A stretch of 64,000 nt of DNA, taken from contig SSNU01000244.1 of assembly GCA_012064415.1 (NCBI GenBank), forward strand, positions 372,001-436,000. The letters run 5' to 3'. The stretch comes from Gyrodactylus bullatarudis (taxonomy: Eukaryota; Platyhelminthes; Monogenea; Gyrodactylidea; Gyrodactylidae). Positions 10,039 to 18,794 of this stretch are shown here, in pieces (the first letter of the stretch is position 1; every line of letters begins with the position of its first letter). The position numbers and the translations under genes were made by a program. The notes beneath the pieces were generated by a model. The model was not told the DNA's origin and searched no databases. It was given only the letters and a program-made list of their open reading frames with translations.

Positions 10039-11562
10039 ATGACCAAAAGTACCAAAGAGAAGCCAGAATACGATGAGACCCTGAATCATTTCCCAACCTT
10101 TTACATTTATCAACAATTTCACGGGGACGGACTCAACATTCCGGATGACCTGGCCAGCATGATCAAGTCTAAGAAGAAGACGAGTAAGACGCCAGTGAAA
10201 ATTTACTCTCGCACCTTTACGATTCAGGAGAAGAAGAAGCGGGAAATCGACATTTATCGTGTGCGCCGTTATGTTACAACGCCAGAGAATGATGTTATCA
10301 TCTTACTAATTGATGGTCTTGACAAAGAACAAGGCTCCATTGATGCCTTTCTATTCAAGAATAAGGATCTTGCTCAAAAGTTTGTGGACAAGCTCGAGGA
10401 AAAACTGAAGATGATCAAACAGGATCCGGGATATCAAAATACTGTCGTTCGTCAGTACTATGAAAAGAGTGGTCGGTTAAATATGATCTCTGATAAGGTT
10501 TCGGATAACCAGAGCATTGCAACGAGAAGTTCCGTCTACCAACAGCTGACTGATGAAGACTTCAATTACGGCACGAAGAAGAATGGCAACCTTGAGGCGA
10601 CCAACAAAACCGACTTTGTTAAAACCTCCAAGGTTGAACCAAAGGCTCCAACAAACTTTGATAGAGCTGATACTGCAAGATTTCCAAAGCTCGATGAAAC
10701 TGATGAGAGCATGGATAATCTCAACGAGTATAAATCAGATGAAGATGTCCCAGGATACAAAACAATAAAACCAAACGATGTACCCACAGTCAATGCTGGC
10801 CTGAACAACATAAGCTACAAGGCTCCAAAGATATCTCAGCCCACATCGGAGTTACTCCTATCTGATAATTGTGACATGTCCAAGGTACACGCGCCAAAAT
10901 ATTCATCATTTCCTTCGGATTTGCCGTCTAACCTCAAGAGTGACTTGGAAACCCAAAAACTCCAATATACCGGAGAATTTAAAGCCTACGAGAATGAAGT
11001 TGAATTTTTTGATCCAAAATCAAAAAGCACCCTATTTAAGGCTCCATACAAGGATATAGTAAATGTCCACGAGTTTACTAATCAGCCGACTAATTTGCTC
11101 CTCTTCCGTAATGATGTTTCTAGACGAGTTAGTCAGATGGTTCTCTTGAACTTTGATTCGAGAAAGGCTGCCAAGAATGCCTGTAACATCTTCAAGAATC
11201 AAGATGTACCAGTCTATCAGTATACTTCAAAAGTTAGCCAGACGCCAATGCCTGAGCGAAGTTATGTTCCAAAGAATCAAGATGGAAATATGATCGCCCC
11301 GACAGCCACTTACGGCCAAAATGCAAGTAGATCGTTATCTTTTGGTGGAGAATCATCGAAATTCGATTCTGTTCAAGTCAAGCGTAAATTCCGTCCTCCT
11401 ATGCCGATGACCGAGTTCAAAGAGGAAGACTTGACTCTAATGCCTGACGACGGAGAATGGGACTACAACATTGTCTACCTGAATGAAGATCCAAGTCAAG
11501 AGGACCCCATCTCAGATCATGGAAATATTTACATGTTTGTTGCTCACAAGATTCACGATTAA
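10039..11562 (+). CDS. PH-like family protein E (507 aa, two folded modules and a disordered linker)
   Basis: Intronless 507-residue frame. The N-terminal module (about 10-118) contains KIYSRTFTIQEKKKREIDIY, a strand block DVIILLIDGLD and the helix LAQKFVDKLEEKLKM. A long polar linker (about 120-300) follows. A second module (about 308-395) begins LQYTGEFKAYENEVEFFDPK and contains DIVNVHEFTNQPTNLLLFR before a helix (RKAAKNACNIFKNQ). This second module aligns by eye with the proteins at 14471 (PQYYGTGSCF) and 16507 (FQYNGQLHWN). The C-terminus ends in NIYMFVAHK, like SVYLWVGHT in the 14471 protein. These repeats suggest PH/PTB-like scaffolds. Function is unknown; no enzyme motif, membrane segment or signal peptide is seen. 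Confidence 0.75.
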   Translation: MTKSTKEKPEYDETLNHFPTFYIYQQFHGDGLNIPDDLASMIKSKKKTSKTPVKIYSRTFTIQEKKKREIDIYRVRRYVTTPENDVIILLIDGLDKEQGSIDAFLFKNKDLAQKFVDKLEEKLKMIKQDPGYQNTVVRQYYEKSGRLNMISDKVSDNQSIATRSSVYQQLTDEDFNYGTKKNGNLEATNKTDFVKTSKVEPKAPTNFDRADTARFPKLDETDESMDNLNEYKSDEDVPGYKTIKPNDVPTVNAGLNNISYKAPKISQPTSELLLSDNCDMSKVHAPKYSSFPSDLPSNLKSDLETQKLQYTGEFKAYENEVEFFDPKSKSTLFKAPYKDIVNVHEFTNQPTNLLLFRNDVSRRVSQMVLLNFDSRKAAKNACNIFKNQDVPVYQYTSKVSQTPMPERSYVPKNQDGNMIAPTATYGQNASRSLSFGGESSKFDSVQVKRKFRPPMPMTEFKEEDLTLMPDDGEWDYNIVYLNEDPSQEDPISDHGNIYMFVAHKIHD

Positions 11563-11889
11563 AAATTGACTCAAGTTTTCTCCTTTTCTAAAAAGAAATG
11601 ACCCTTTCGAATTGTTCATCTATTTGATTAAAAAAAAAGAAAGTATTTTAATAAAATGAATAATGCTGTATGTATGTGAGATCTATAGTATCTTTTCTTT
11701 ATCAGTGAGTTGGTTATCTAAAAGTCGATTCATTCAAATTGGTTGCAACATCTACATTCAGAGTTTTATTATATAAAACAAGATTACATTTTTTCTCTAA
11801 TAACTTCCCTTGCATCATTCATTAAAGTACAGATGTCTATGAATCTATTGAATAGTGCAGCACCTGTACTCACAAAGGTTACTAGAATT
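11563..11889. other. 3' flank of the 507-aa gene
   Basis: AT-rich; contains TAATAAAATGAATAA near 11649, a plausible polyadenylation region. Otherwise nothing recognised. Confidence 0.35.
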
Positions 11890-12160
11890 ATTTCGTTCTA
11901 GGTGCTTGGGTAATATATCCCACAGGAACGTCTTATTTGGTAATGGATTAGCCTATGTCGCTGAATGTTACAGCTTACTAGTGGATCCCACCGAGACTGG
12001 TACGAAAGAAACTTACATAGCATTTAGAAATAATCTAAGTAGACATATACGCGCGTTTCGTCCTCTTTTTGGACTCGTCAGTATGCCACAACCTGAGATT
12101 TGAACCTAGGACCTGTATTCATTAGTTAGAAAAACCTTAGGGGTACGCCACAAATATAGA
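11890..12160 (-). repeat. tRNA-related SINE with hammerhead ribozyme, copy 1 (minus strand)
   Basis: Nearly identical, in inverted orientation, to the copy at 12176-12452, with a short indel beside the hammerhead. On the minus strand it has a B-box-like GGTTCAAATCTCAGG (12093-12107) followed by a complete hammerhead (12042-12087) and a roughly 150-bp tail ending near 11890 in GCACCTAGAACGAAAT. The A-box region is poorly conserved. Two copies lying head-to-head with a short spacer form an inverted repeat of about 560 bp. Confidence 0.8.
12042..12087 (-). ncRNA. type-I hammerhead ribozyme (copy 1)
   Basis: All invariant core positions are present on the minus strand: CTGACGA (12075-12081), stem II GTCC/GGAC with a 7-nt loop, GAAA (12056-12059), a 2-bp stem III (AC/GT) closed by GCGC, and cleavage triplet GTA. 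Stem I pairs GGCATA (12082-12087) with TATGTC (12042-12047), giving five Watson-Crick pairs and one G-U. Known type-I hammerheads of schistosome SINEs have the same minimal stem III with a GCGC loop. Predicted to self-cleave. Confidence 0.88.
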
Positions 12161-12175
12161 AATAATCCGAGTTGC

Positions 12176-12452
12176 ATGGGACGATTGGATTGAGCATTGG
12201 ACTACAATGCGAGAGGTCCTAGGTTTTAATCCCAGGTTGTGACATACTGACGAGTCCAAAAAGAGGACGAAACGCGCGTATATGTCTACCATATATGTAT
12301 ACTTGGATTATTTCTAAATGCTATGTAAGTTTCTTTCGTACCAGTCTCGGTGGGATCCACTAGTAAGCTGTAACATTCAGCGACATGGGCTAATCCATCA
12401 CCAAATAAGACGTTCCTGTGGGATATGTTACCTAAGCACCTAGAACGAAATC
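12176..12452 (+). repeat. tRNA-related SINE with hammerhead ribozyme, copy 2 (plus strand)
   Basis: The head resembles a tRNA: a D-arm/A-box-like GGATTGAGCATTGG near 12187-12200, then GCGAGAGGTCCTAGG and a B-box-like GGTTTTAATCCC (12222-12233). A complete hammerhead follows at 12241-12286. The tail runs to about 12452, ending CACCTAGAACGAAAT. This order (pol III-type promoter, hammerhead, tail) is that of the Sm-alpha SINEs of schistosomes. Pol III transcription is inferred. Confidence 0.82.
12241..12286 (+). ncRNA. type-I hammerhead ribozyme (copy 2)
   Basis: Complete consensus: stem I GACATA (12241-12246) pairs perfectly with TATGTC (12281-12286). The core is CTGACGA (12247-12253). Stem II is GTCC/GGAC (12254-12257 with 12265-12268) around a 7-nt loop. 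GAAA is at 12269-12272. Stem III is AC/GT with a GCGC loop. Cleavage is predicted after A12280 (GTA triplet). It lies directly behind tRNA-like boxes, so it should act on the SINE transcript. Confidence 0.92.
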
Positions 12453-12629
12453 TTTATTATTATTGCTCAATAGTAACAAATTCAAACATATATTTTGAGG
12501 AACATGTCAGGTCTTTATATCGTTCAACCTAAAAATTTATATCCTAACTCAAAAAGAGTTAATTTTGGTAATGATCTACAAGCTGATAGTCGAACGGAGG
12601 ACCATCTAGACGAAAAGATTATTGAATTT

Positions 12630-12860
12630 GTACACTTGCTATCTGACTATGTTGTCTACTGGCTTGTATTGGTCTATCTGTAGGAAAAGAGAGGGGGGAG
12701 AAAGGTGTAGTATTTCTTAAGGATAATAAAAATCAGAGTGATTGTTATAGCAATCAGAAAATTAAAATTAAGATTAGAAAAACAACATTTAGATTACCCT
12801 GATAAATCTAGTGTATTTATGCGGAACAGCTCCCTGAGGAACTAAAAAATTATGAAATTG
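12630..12860. repeat. repeat family C, single copy
   Basis: Shares long blocks with 30145-30520, including GGCTTGTATTGGTCTATCTG, a GGAGAAAGGTGTAGTATTTC block, AATTAAAATTAAGATTAGAA and, at the 3' end, a GGAACAGCTCCCTGAGG block. The second location carries two arms in inverted orientation. No coding capacity; class unknown, possibly a MITE. Confidence 0.65.
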
Positions 12861-12881
12861 AATTTGTGTTTAGGAATGAGT

Positions 12882-14182
12882 TTATTCATAGTTTGGAGGT
12901 TTATCCTTTAAGCTACGAGGCGAATCTGGAGGTGAGGGGTAGATTTTGTTCATAAACTCATTCAGGGCCTCCTCAGTGTTGAATTGGAACAATTCAAGAG
13001 AGACCCTCTCGTCAAGCCTTCCCTTCACATACAAGATGACCAGGTTGTCTTTGTTGATCCGTATGAATTTTGAGATGCGGCTCATGTCGACCTGGTGCTT
13101 CTTCTCACCATAGGTTCAATCGAAACTCGTATCACTCACACTGATGACCAATTGTTTAAGTTGATCCGGAGATTCTACCAGGCTACAAAGGATCTTGTGT
13201 GCCCCTTCGGGGAAAGCAGTCGTACCAGTCAGGTAGGTTGTGGGGTAGTGCTTTGCATTCACAAGTATGTTGTCGGCGTCCACAGTTTTCTCAAGGGCTC
13301 GTCTGATTCGATCCACAGAGCTCCGAGGACTGAGTCCATTCTCCTGTAGACTCCGGAAGACCTTGCTTTCTGAGCGAAGAAACTTGATCTCCTTGCTTCC
13401 CTCGTTCGACGAGACCGGCTCAAGGTAGATAGGGGCCTTCTCATAGAGTCTGCTCAGGAATCGTTCTGCAGAGCTAAGTGTCTCGAATTTGACTGCCTCG
13501 AACGACCACACCTCCGAGGACTTTATGACGAAGAATACAATGTTATTCGACGGCTGCAGGATGTAATGCCTTACGTCTCTTGCCTTGATATTCTCGCTAT
13601 CGCACGAGATGCAGATTGCCATCGACAAGGCTCACGCGAATCTTGTTGTAGTCCTTGCGAAGATTCTGCACCTTGACGATATCATAGCAGGTCTTCACCT
13701 CCTCTGGCGAGAAGGCACAGTCCTTCAGGAATGTCTGGAAGTGAGAGACAGTCTCGGTCAGTCTCTTCTGCTTGCCCGATGAGGGGTTAATTCGGCTTAT
13801 CCTTGATGTTCCTTTGCAATTTCTTAATCTCTTCTGGCGTCGATGGCCTCTCGAGGATATACTTTTTCAGCTTTTCCATACGGTCCTGGATATCTTTGAC
13901 AATTTTCGGTGAGCTAAACTCGAACGCTTGGAAAATATTTCGGTCCCCAAGGTTACTATTGACCATGAGACAGAGGATTCGGCCCTTGTACATCGTGGTC
14001 ATCGATCGAATACTCGTAGTTTTGATTTCATACTCAAAGTGCGGGAAATACAATCTATTTGGTAAACTGGCCACAAGGGTTTTTTTATACTCTGACTGCT
14101 GGCGAAAGTCTCTGATAAAGTGGAGGAGTATTTTCTCAAGTTCCTTGTCCTTCCGTTGGTCCAATATCAACTGCGTTAGCAC
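12882..14182 (-). pseudogene. PH-like family gene D, three modules, probably disrupted
   Basis: Three frames follow one another on the minus strand: 14182-13787, 13628-13116 and 13085-12882. The first holds module one (YKGRILCLMV, IFQAFEF, then a helix). The second holds module two (ENIKARDVRHYILQPSNNIV, helix SAERFLSRLYEK). The third holds module three (RISKFIRINKDNLVILYVKG, then VSLELFQFNTEEALNEFMNK). An extra base near 13793, compared with the copy at 2832, makes a stop after KDKPN. A further shift lies near 13600. The TGA near 13116 may instead be inside a 48-nt intron (13092-13139) with ideal GTGAGT and CACCAG ends, since removing it gives a continuous third module. Possibly a recent pseudogene. 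Confidence 0.65.
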
Positions 14183-14470
14183 AAGATGCTATATAATTCT
14201 GAGTCCATCTGATGACACTGTTAACAACCAGCCTTATCTTCTTTATTAATATCAACGAGATTATCTTGTCACCATTGATTTATTCAGTTGATTGCTCACT
14301 TGTTTGATATATATTACAATGATTACATGAGGCTGTCTACCTTCTTAGGACTCTTGATATGGGTTCTTGAGATATTAAATATCATCTCTAAAGTGCCTGT
14401 TACTAAAATTAAGATTCTCTAGAAAAATGCATCATCATACCAAATTTATTTATATTTTTAATTGAAAAAT
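14183..14470. other. intergenic, no gene seen
   Basis: Short AT-rich interval between two minus-strand PH-like genes; presumably the promoter of the upstream one and 3' end of the other. Confidence 0.3.
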
Positions 14471-16216
14471 CTAATTCTTGTTCCAGTATGGATATTTTGT
14501 ATGGCCGACCCAGAGATAGACAGAGCCCGGAGTGGCAGTGGGTCTATTTCTTGAAACGAATGTCTCGTCTACTTCCCAGAGGTCATCGTCAAAGTACTGG
14601 GTCGTGGCATACTTTTTCTTTCTATCCTGGTTATCCTCGAACATGTTGATATTCGACACTTTTGCCTGATTAAAAGTTGTTCTAGTTGGATAATTGGGAG
14701 GTTCCTTTGGTGGGTACTTGGTTCTAACTCCTTCAATAGAGTTCACATTCATCGTGGAAGGGTGGAAGACCTCGAAGGAGGCCTGGTTGTTCTCCTTTTT
14801 AGTCCTTCCTTGATAGACTATTCTAGTCTCCAACTTTTCATAGACTTTGCGATCACTAATGGGAGTGAACGAGGTCACAGGTGTACTAGCCTGACTTAAT
14901 ATTTGAATATTATTCCTAATTGGCAGTTCTGCAGTTTTAAATTCATTAGTTTTATGGATGGTTGAGGCCTCTGAGACCTCTGGTGTAGAATGATGTCCTT
15001 CTTCGTCAGTTTCAATTTTTCCGTTGTTCTCCTTGAACCAGTCCATAATGGCAAAAACATCTTTGTCCTGAGATAAACCCAAGACGACATATTGGCTTTT
15101 CTTCCCTGCTTGGTCATCCTTCCTTAGCAATAATTTCATTGGACTCTTATTACTAAACGTCATGTCTTTGATTTCCTTTGAATCGGCCTGCCATATTGTC
15201 CGTTTGCCTTGCATAAAGTTGATTTTATCATAGAAGCAACTGCCTGTACCGTAGTACTGGGGTCTTTCTTTCTCATCCAGGACTCTGTCAACATTTTTTG
15301 GAATTCTCTCGGGATAGTTCATAAACGTCCTTGTGTTGAATTTACTCAAGCTCGAGTTAAACTTGAAGTATTCCTTTGCGGATATCGAGGTAATTGGCGG
15401 CTTTTCGAAAGCTCTCTCTATCGGCTGGATCGGTCTGAGATTATGCTGTTGGACCGGAATGGGTGTGGCAATTGGTGTCATAAACCTTTTCTCGTCGATG
15501 GGATAGTTTAGAGAGCTCTTTTTGTTCCATTTAAACTTGGATTTTACACTACTTCTGGTGGAAGAGTTATCTCTAACTTTCTCGTCAGTATACTCAGCTG
15601 GGATGGATCCTTTCGTATATTTCATATCATTCTGAATGGAGTTATCAGACACTTGAAGAGATATTTTTCTATTCTTTTCAATTTTTGGCGCTGGCGTCTT
15701 CCGGTCTGTTCCTGTCAACTCGAATTCATCTTGGTGGACACTCGAGTCTTTACTATTGATCAAATTCGGCTCACTCCCGTCTTTGGCTGATCTAACCTCG
15801 GAGGAGGAATCTTCTAATAGGGTTGAAACATAATGCGGCAACCTGATATTCTCCGGGAGTTCAGCTATAAACTTTTCTTGTTCTTGCTTTGATTTGAAAC
15901 GTAGGCCAAGTAATCGTTTGCTCTCCTTCGATGTGTACCCAATGATCAATAAGTCCCCAATGGAAGATTTTTCCATCACATACAATTTGAACATTTTTTG
16001 TTTTTTTATCCTAATCGCCTTAGTATTCAGAGAGAATAGCCCGTTTATTTTGATGAGGAAATAATCCTGGTACGATTCGAGGACATTTTTCATCTCTCCG
16101 ATTGGACAGTCGAGGACAGTGAGCATTTCATTTGACAGTTCATTTTCACTGGACTCGTCTCCCTTCAGGGCTAGGACCTTGGATGCACAACACTTGAGCT
16201 CCAAGTCTGGTTTCAT
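14471..16216 (-). CDS. PH-like family protein F (581 aa)
   Basis: Intronless 581-residue frame. The N-terminal module (about 35-135) has strands FLIKINGLFSLNTKAIRIKK and LLIIGYTSKESKRLLGLRFK followed by a helix (QEQEKFIAEL). A Ser/Lys-rich linker follows. The second module (about 322-405) starts PQYYGTGSCFYDKINFMQGK and has a helix DVFAIMDWFKENN. The C-terminus ends with GSVYLWVGHTKYPYW, matching the end of the 507-aa protein at 10039. It is divergent from the gene at 16507 (290 bp between starts). No catalytic motif, signal peptide or membrane segment is seen. Role unknown; an adaptor or membrane-binding scaffold is a guess from the fold pattern. Confidence 0.75.
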   Translation of the reverse strand: MKPDLELKCCASKVLALKGDESSENELSNEMLTVLDCPIGEMKNVLESYQDYFLIKINGLFSLNTKAIRIKKQKMFKLYVMEKSSIGDLLIIGYTSKESKRLLGLRFKSKQEQEKFIAELPENIRLPHYVSTLLEDSSSEVRSAKDGSEPNLINSKDSSVHQDEFELTGTDRKTPAPKIEKNRKISLQVSDNSIQNDMKYTKGSIPAEYTDEKVRDNSSTRSSVKSKFKWNKKSSLNYPIDEKRFMTPIATPIPVQQHNLRPIQPIERAFEKPPITSISAKEYFKFNSSLSKFNTRTFMNYPERIPKNVDRVLDEKERPQYYGTGSCFYDKINFMQGKRTIWQADSKEIKDMTFSNKSPMKLLLRKDDQAGKKSQYVVLGLSQDKDVFAIMDWFKENNGKIETDEEGHHSTPEVSEASTIHKTNEFKTAELPIRNNIQILSQASTPVTSFTPISDRKVYEKLETRIVYQGRTKKENNQASFEVFHPSTMNVNSIEGVRTKYPPKEPPNYPTRTTFNQAKVSNINMFEDNQDRKKKYATTQYFDDDLWEVDETFVSRNRPTATPGSVYLWVGHTKYPYWNKN

Positions 16217-16506
16217 TTTTCTGACAAAAGTACAATGACTGGTGCTACTTTTATAGGGGGGATTTTACATTTCGAAAGTCTATAAATACTATAAAATTAC
16301 GACTATTGTATGTTATCAATGGTGTTGTTTGTCTTAGATACACCAAACAAGTAGAAAGGTTAGATGCAGTGTTGCTGACACACACATAATGTTGTTGAAT
16401 CGATACATAAAGTATTAGAGTAATAAAACTCAATCAAACATGACTTACAGACTCAGTTGGTGGTTTACTTTAAGCGGCTTTTCTTGCATCTTGTAACGAA
16501 AAGTTT
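16217..16506. promoter_or_regulatory. shared divergent promoter region of two PH-like genes
   Basis: 290 bp between the start codons of the minus-strand 581-aa and plus-strand 338-aa genes. No specific element identified; a shared regulatory role is inferred from arrangement. Confidence 0.35.
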
Positions 16507-17523
16507 ATGGGCTGTATAAACTGTGAGTTCACGGAATATCCCAGAGGTGAGAAGGGTCGAGAGAGGAGAAAGATTCGTGGTCACATTGAATTTGCCGATA
16601 ACCAGTGGATCGATTTCATCCCGCTCTCTGGCGATAACGTCATCAATGATAAGATCAACATTAGTGAAATTCTCAAGGTGAGCCGTGATATCAGCCGGGA
16701 TAATTACAAGGTCTATCTCATTGTCAAGAGAGAGGATAAAGAATACATGGTCAAGTATTTCTTCACCACTGAAAGGGAAAAATATACTCTATTGGATTTT
16801 CTGCTCAAGAATCAGGAGAGAATTTTACGCAAGTCTGGTAACTTGAAATTGGGGCGTATTGGGGAGACTAGGCATGCTGCTCAAATGAGTCTGTTTAGGA
16901 CGCCAAACTTCCGGGAAATCGATGATGAATTCCCCATCGAAATACTGGATACAATCAAGAATAGGAAATTTCAATATAACGGACAGCTGCATTGGAATTC
17001 AAGGGAGGTATTCTTCAAGACGACAGATGGACGAAACGGATGGTTCACATACTATACCGACATCATTGACGTGTACCAGTTATCAACACATATTAGTGAT
17101 ATAATCTTCATTCAGGATGATAAGGAAACCAAGACTACTTATTATTGTGTCTTGAGTTTGTCGGATGGAGCTACAATCGATGAACTACGCTCAATCCTGA
17201 AGCAAAAGGGAGATCCCAGATTTACCACCTACTCGCCAGGCAGGAAAGTTGAGGAAGAGGTCATCTTTAAGAGACCATTGAAATACAATGTCAACGTTGG
17301 GAAGAGTGATGAAAATGAATCAGAGAACAGATACCAGTCGAGGAGTAAATACGAAACAATAGATGAATTCGAGTCGAATCCTGAAAAGTATCATAAGCAG
17401 GTATTCGAGACGAGGAGAGTCATCTATAAAGATGAGCCAGTGCGAAGATTTCCATCAGCCAATAAACCAGTCACAAAGACAAGCGATCAGATATGGCTAA
17501 CAGTTGAAAGGCCAAACATTTAG
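16507..17523 (+). CDS. PH-like family protein G (338 aa)
   Basis: Intact, intronless 338-residue frame. Module one (about 15-115) includes HIEFADNQWIDFIPLSGDN, INISEILKVSRDI, DNYKVYLIVKRED and a helix (LLDFLLKNQERIL). Module two (about 155-245) begins FQYNGQLHWNSREVFF and continues with WFTYYTDIIDVYQLSTHI, TTYYCVLSLSDGA and a helix (TIDELRSILKQKG). The repeated order of a Y-x-G-x-L strand, an aromatic, a DI-V turn and a closing helix is the clearest PH/PTB-like pattern in the cluster. The protein starts MGC, so N-terminal lipidation might be tested, but the myristoylation consensus is poor. The tail is basic and polar and ends in IWLTVERPNI. Function unknown. Confidence 0.75.
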   Translation: MGCINCEFTEYPRGEKGRERRKIRGHIEFADNQWIDFIPLSGDNVINDKINISEILKVSRDISRDNYKVYLIVKREDKEYMVKYFFTTEREKYTLLDFLLKNQERILRKSGNLKLGRIGETRHAAQMSLFRTPNFREIDDEFPIEILDTIKNRKFQYNGQLHWNSREVFFKTTDGRNGWFTYYTDIIDVYQLSTHISDIIFIQDDKETKTTYYCVLSLSDGATIDELRSILKQKGDPRFTTYSPGRKVEEEVIFKRPLKYNVNVGKSDENESENRYQSRSKYETIDEFESNPEKYHKQVFETRRVIYKDEPVRRFPSANKPVTKTSDQIWLTVERPNI

Positions 17524-17544
17524 ATTTACATTTAAAATATTTAT

Positions 17545-18535
17545 TCATTTATAGCGTTTAGGGGATCTTCGAGGTGAATGATTTCTGCTTCGATGATGAT
17601 GTTTTTCTTTTTCATTTTTATAATTTTTTCGTGTAATACTGTTATCCCTTTGGGAATTTTTAGTGGTTCTTTGATTGTATGAGTCGTGGAAATTATCAGG
17701 AGTCTCATGGTCGGCCTCATGAATTCTGTAATTTTGAAGGAATTTTTTTACTTTTTTTGCAAAAATTAAATCATTTTTCATTTGTACATACCGTTTTTTC
17801 TTTTCAATTTCTTCTTTTAGAGCCCTGAAAAGAGTTGATCGATAATTGAAAAAAAATAGAATAAACTGCAGCTGTTTGGTTAAATAAATATAGTTATTAA
17901 AGGTGGGATTCATTTCAAAACTTATGTTTTCTACTTGCTATCTGATTAATAACTAAAAAATTGGAAGAAAAACTATCCCGAAAGAGGTCCCTGATTCAAA
18001 AGACAATGAAAAAAATTTCATTGCACATTAGAACAATTTAGTCGAATACATTTTGATTGGATTATTTTCATTAGATTTTGACTTGAGATTTTGGTCGTTT
18101 AAAGTGGCTGGATTCAGAATATTTAAATCATACAAAAAGATCCTTACTTTTCAATACGCCTAAAACAAGATATCAACGTTATGAATTTCAATTTTAAAAT
18201 CTTACCAACATAAAATGAGAGTGCAAGATTGGGGTAATCAAAAACTCACCTCTTCTCTGCTCTTCTTTTACGATCTAGAAGTTGACAATGAGTGATGAAA
18301 GAACTTACTAATTTCTGCTTTCTTGGCTTCTATTGCTGCTTGAATGAGTTTGACTTCTTCATCTTCAGAACTGGTACTGCTAATGTCAAGGACTCCATTT
18401 GCCATGGATGTGGAAATGTAGTTTGTACATTGAAATTCCAAATGCCCAGCTGATTAATTAGAGGGTAAAGAACTCACAAAAACCACACTTTTTACATCCA
18501 GAACGAAAGGGACGAGCATTCTTTATTTCCTCCAT
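17545..18535 (-). CDS. SREK1IP1: SREK1-interacting protein 1 (SREK1IP1) orthologue
   Basis: Four exons on the minus strand: 18535-18478, 18449-18309, 18274-18250 and 17824-17545, with introns of 28, 34 and 425 nt. The product has the knuckle GCKKCGF followed by SGHLEFQC (a CCHC zinc knuckle split by the first intron), then VLDISSTSSEDEE, the conserved acidic-serine block of SREK1IP1/p18SRP. A charged coiled region (ALKEEIEKKKRYVQ) and a His/Arg/Ser-rich tail (HHRSRNHSPRRSPKRYK) complete it. The family binds the splicing factor SREK1 and acts in nuclear pre-mRNA splicing. All splice junctions keep the frame. Its start is 259 bp from the divergent transporter start. Confidence 0.85.
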
Positions 18536-18794
18536 TTCAGCGAGAGATAGAATTAATTCAAAGAGTGGTACGATTGGTTGTGGAATCTACAATGTAGATA
18601 TCTATTAATTAAAATGAATTTTTCTGAAAAAATTTTTCAATAATTCATAAAATGATATTAAACAAACAAGTTGTTACAGATTTACTCGTCTTTGTCCAAA
18701 TCATTTTTTAACTTATTCAAATTGAAATTTTCAATTTTGATGAACTTAATATCTGAATCTCCAAGTTTCTACTGAGCACAATTTTACGCAAAAT
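18536..18794. promoter_or_regulatory. divergent promoter region SREK1IP1 / SLC6-like
   Basis: 259 bp between opposite start codons. No motif called; inferred to hold both promoters and leaders. Confidence 0.35.

Noticed and set aside
12176..12240. tRNA gene
   Set aside because: Box-like sequences are present, but the acceptor arm and anticodon loop do not fold well and it is fused to the hammerhead; a SINE head explains it better.
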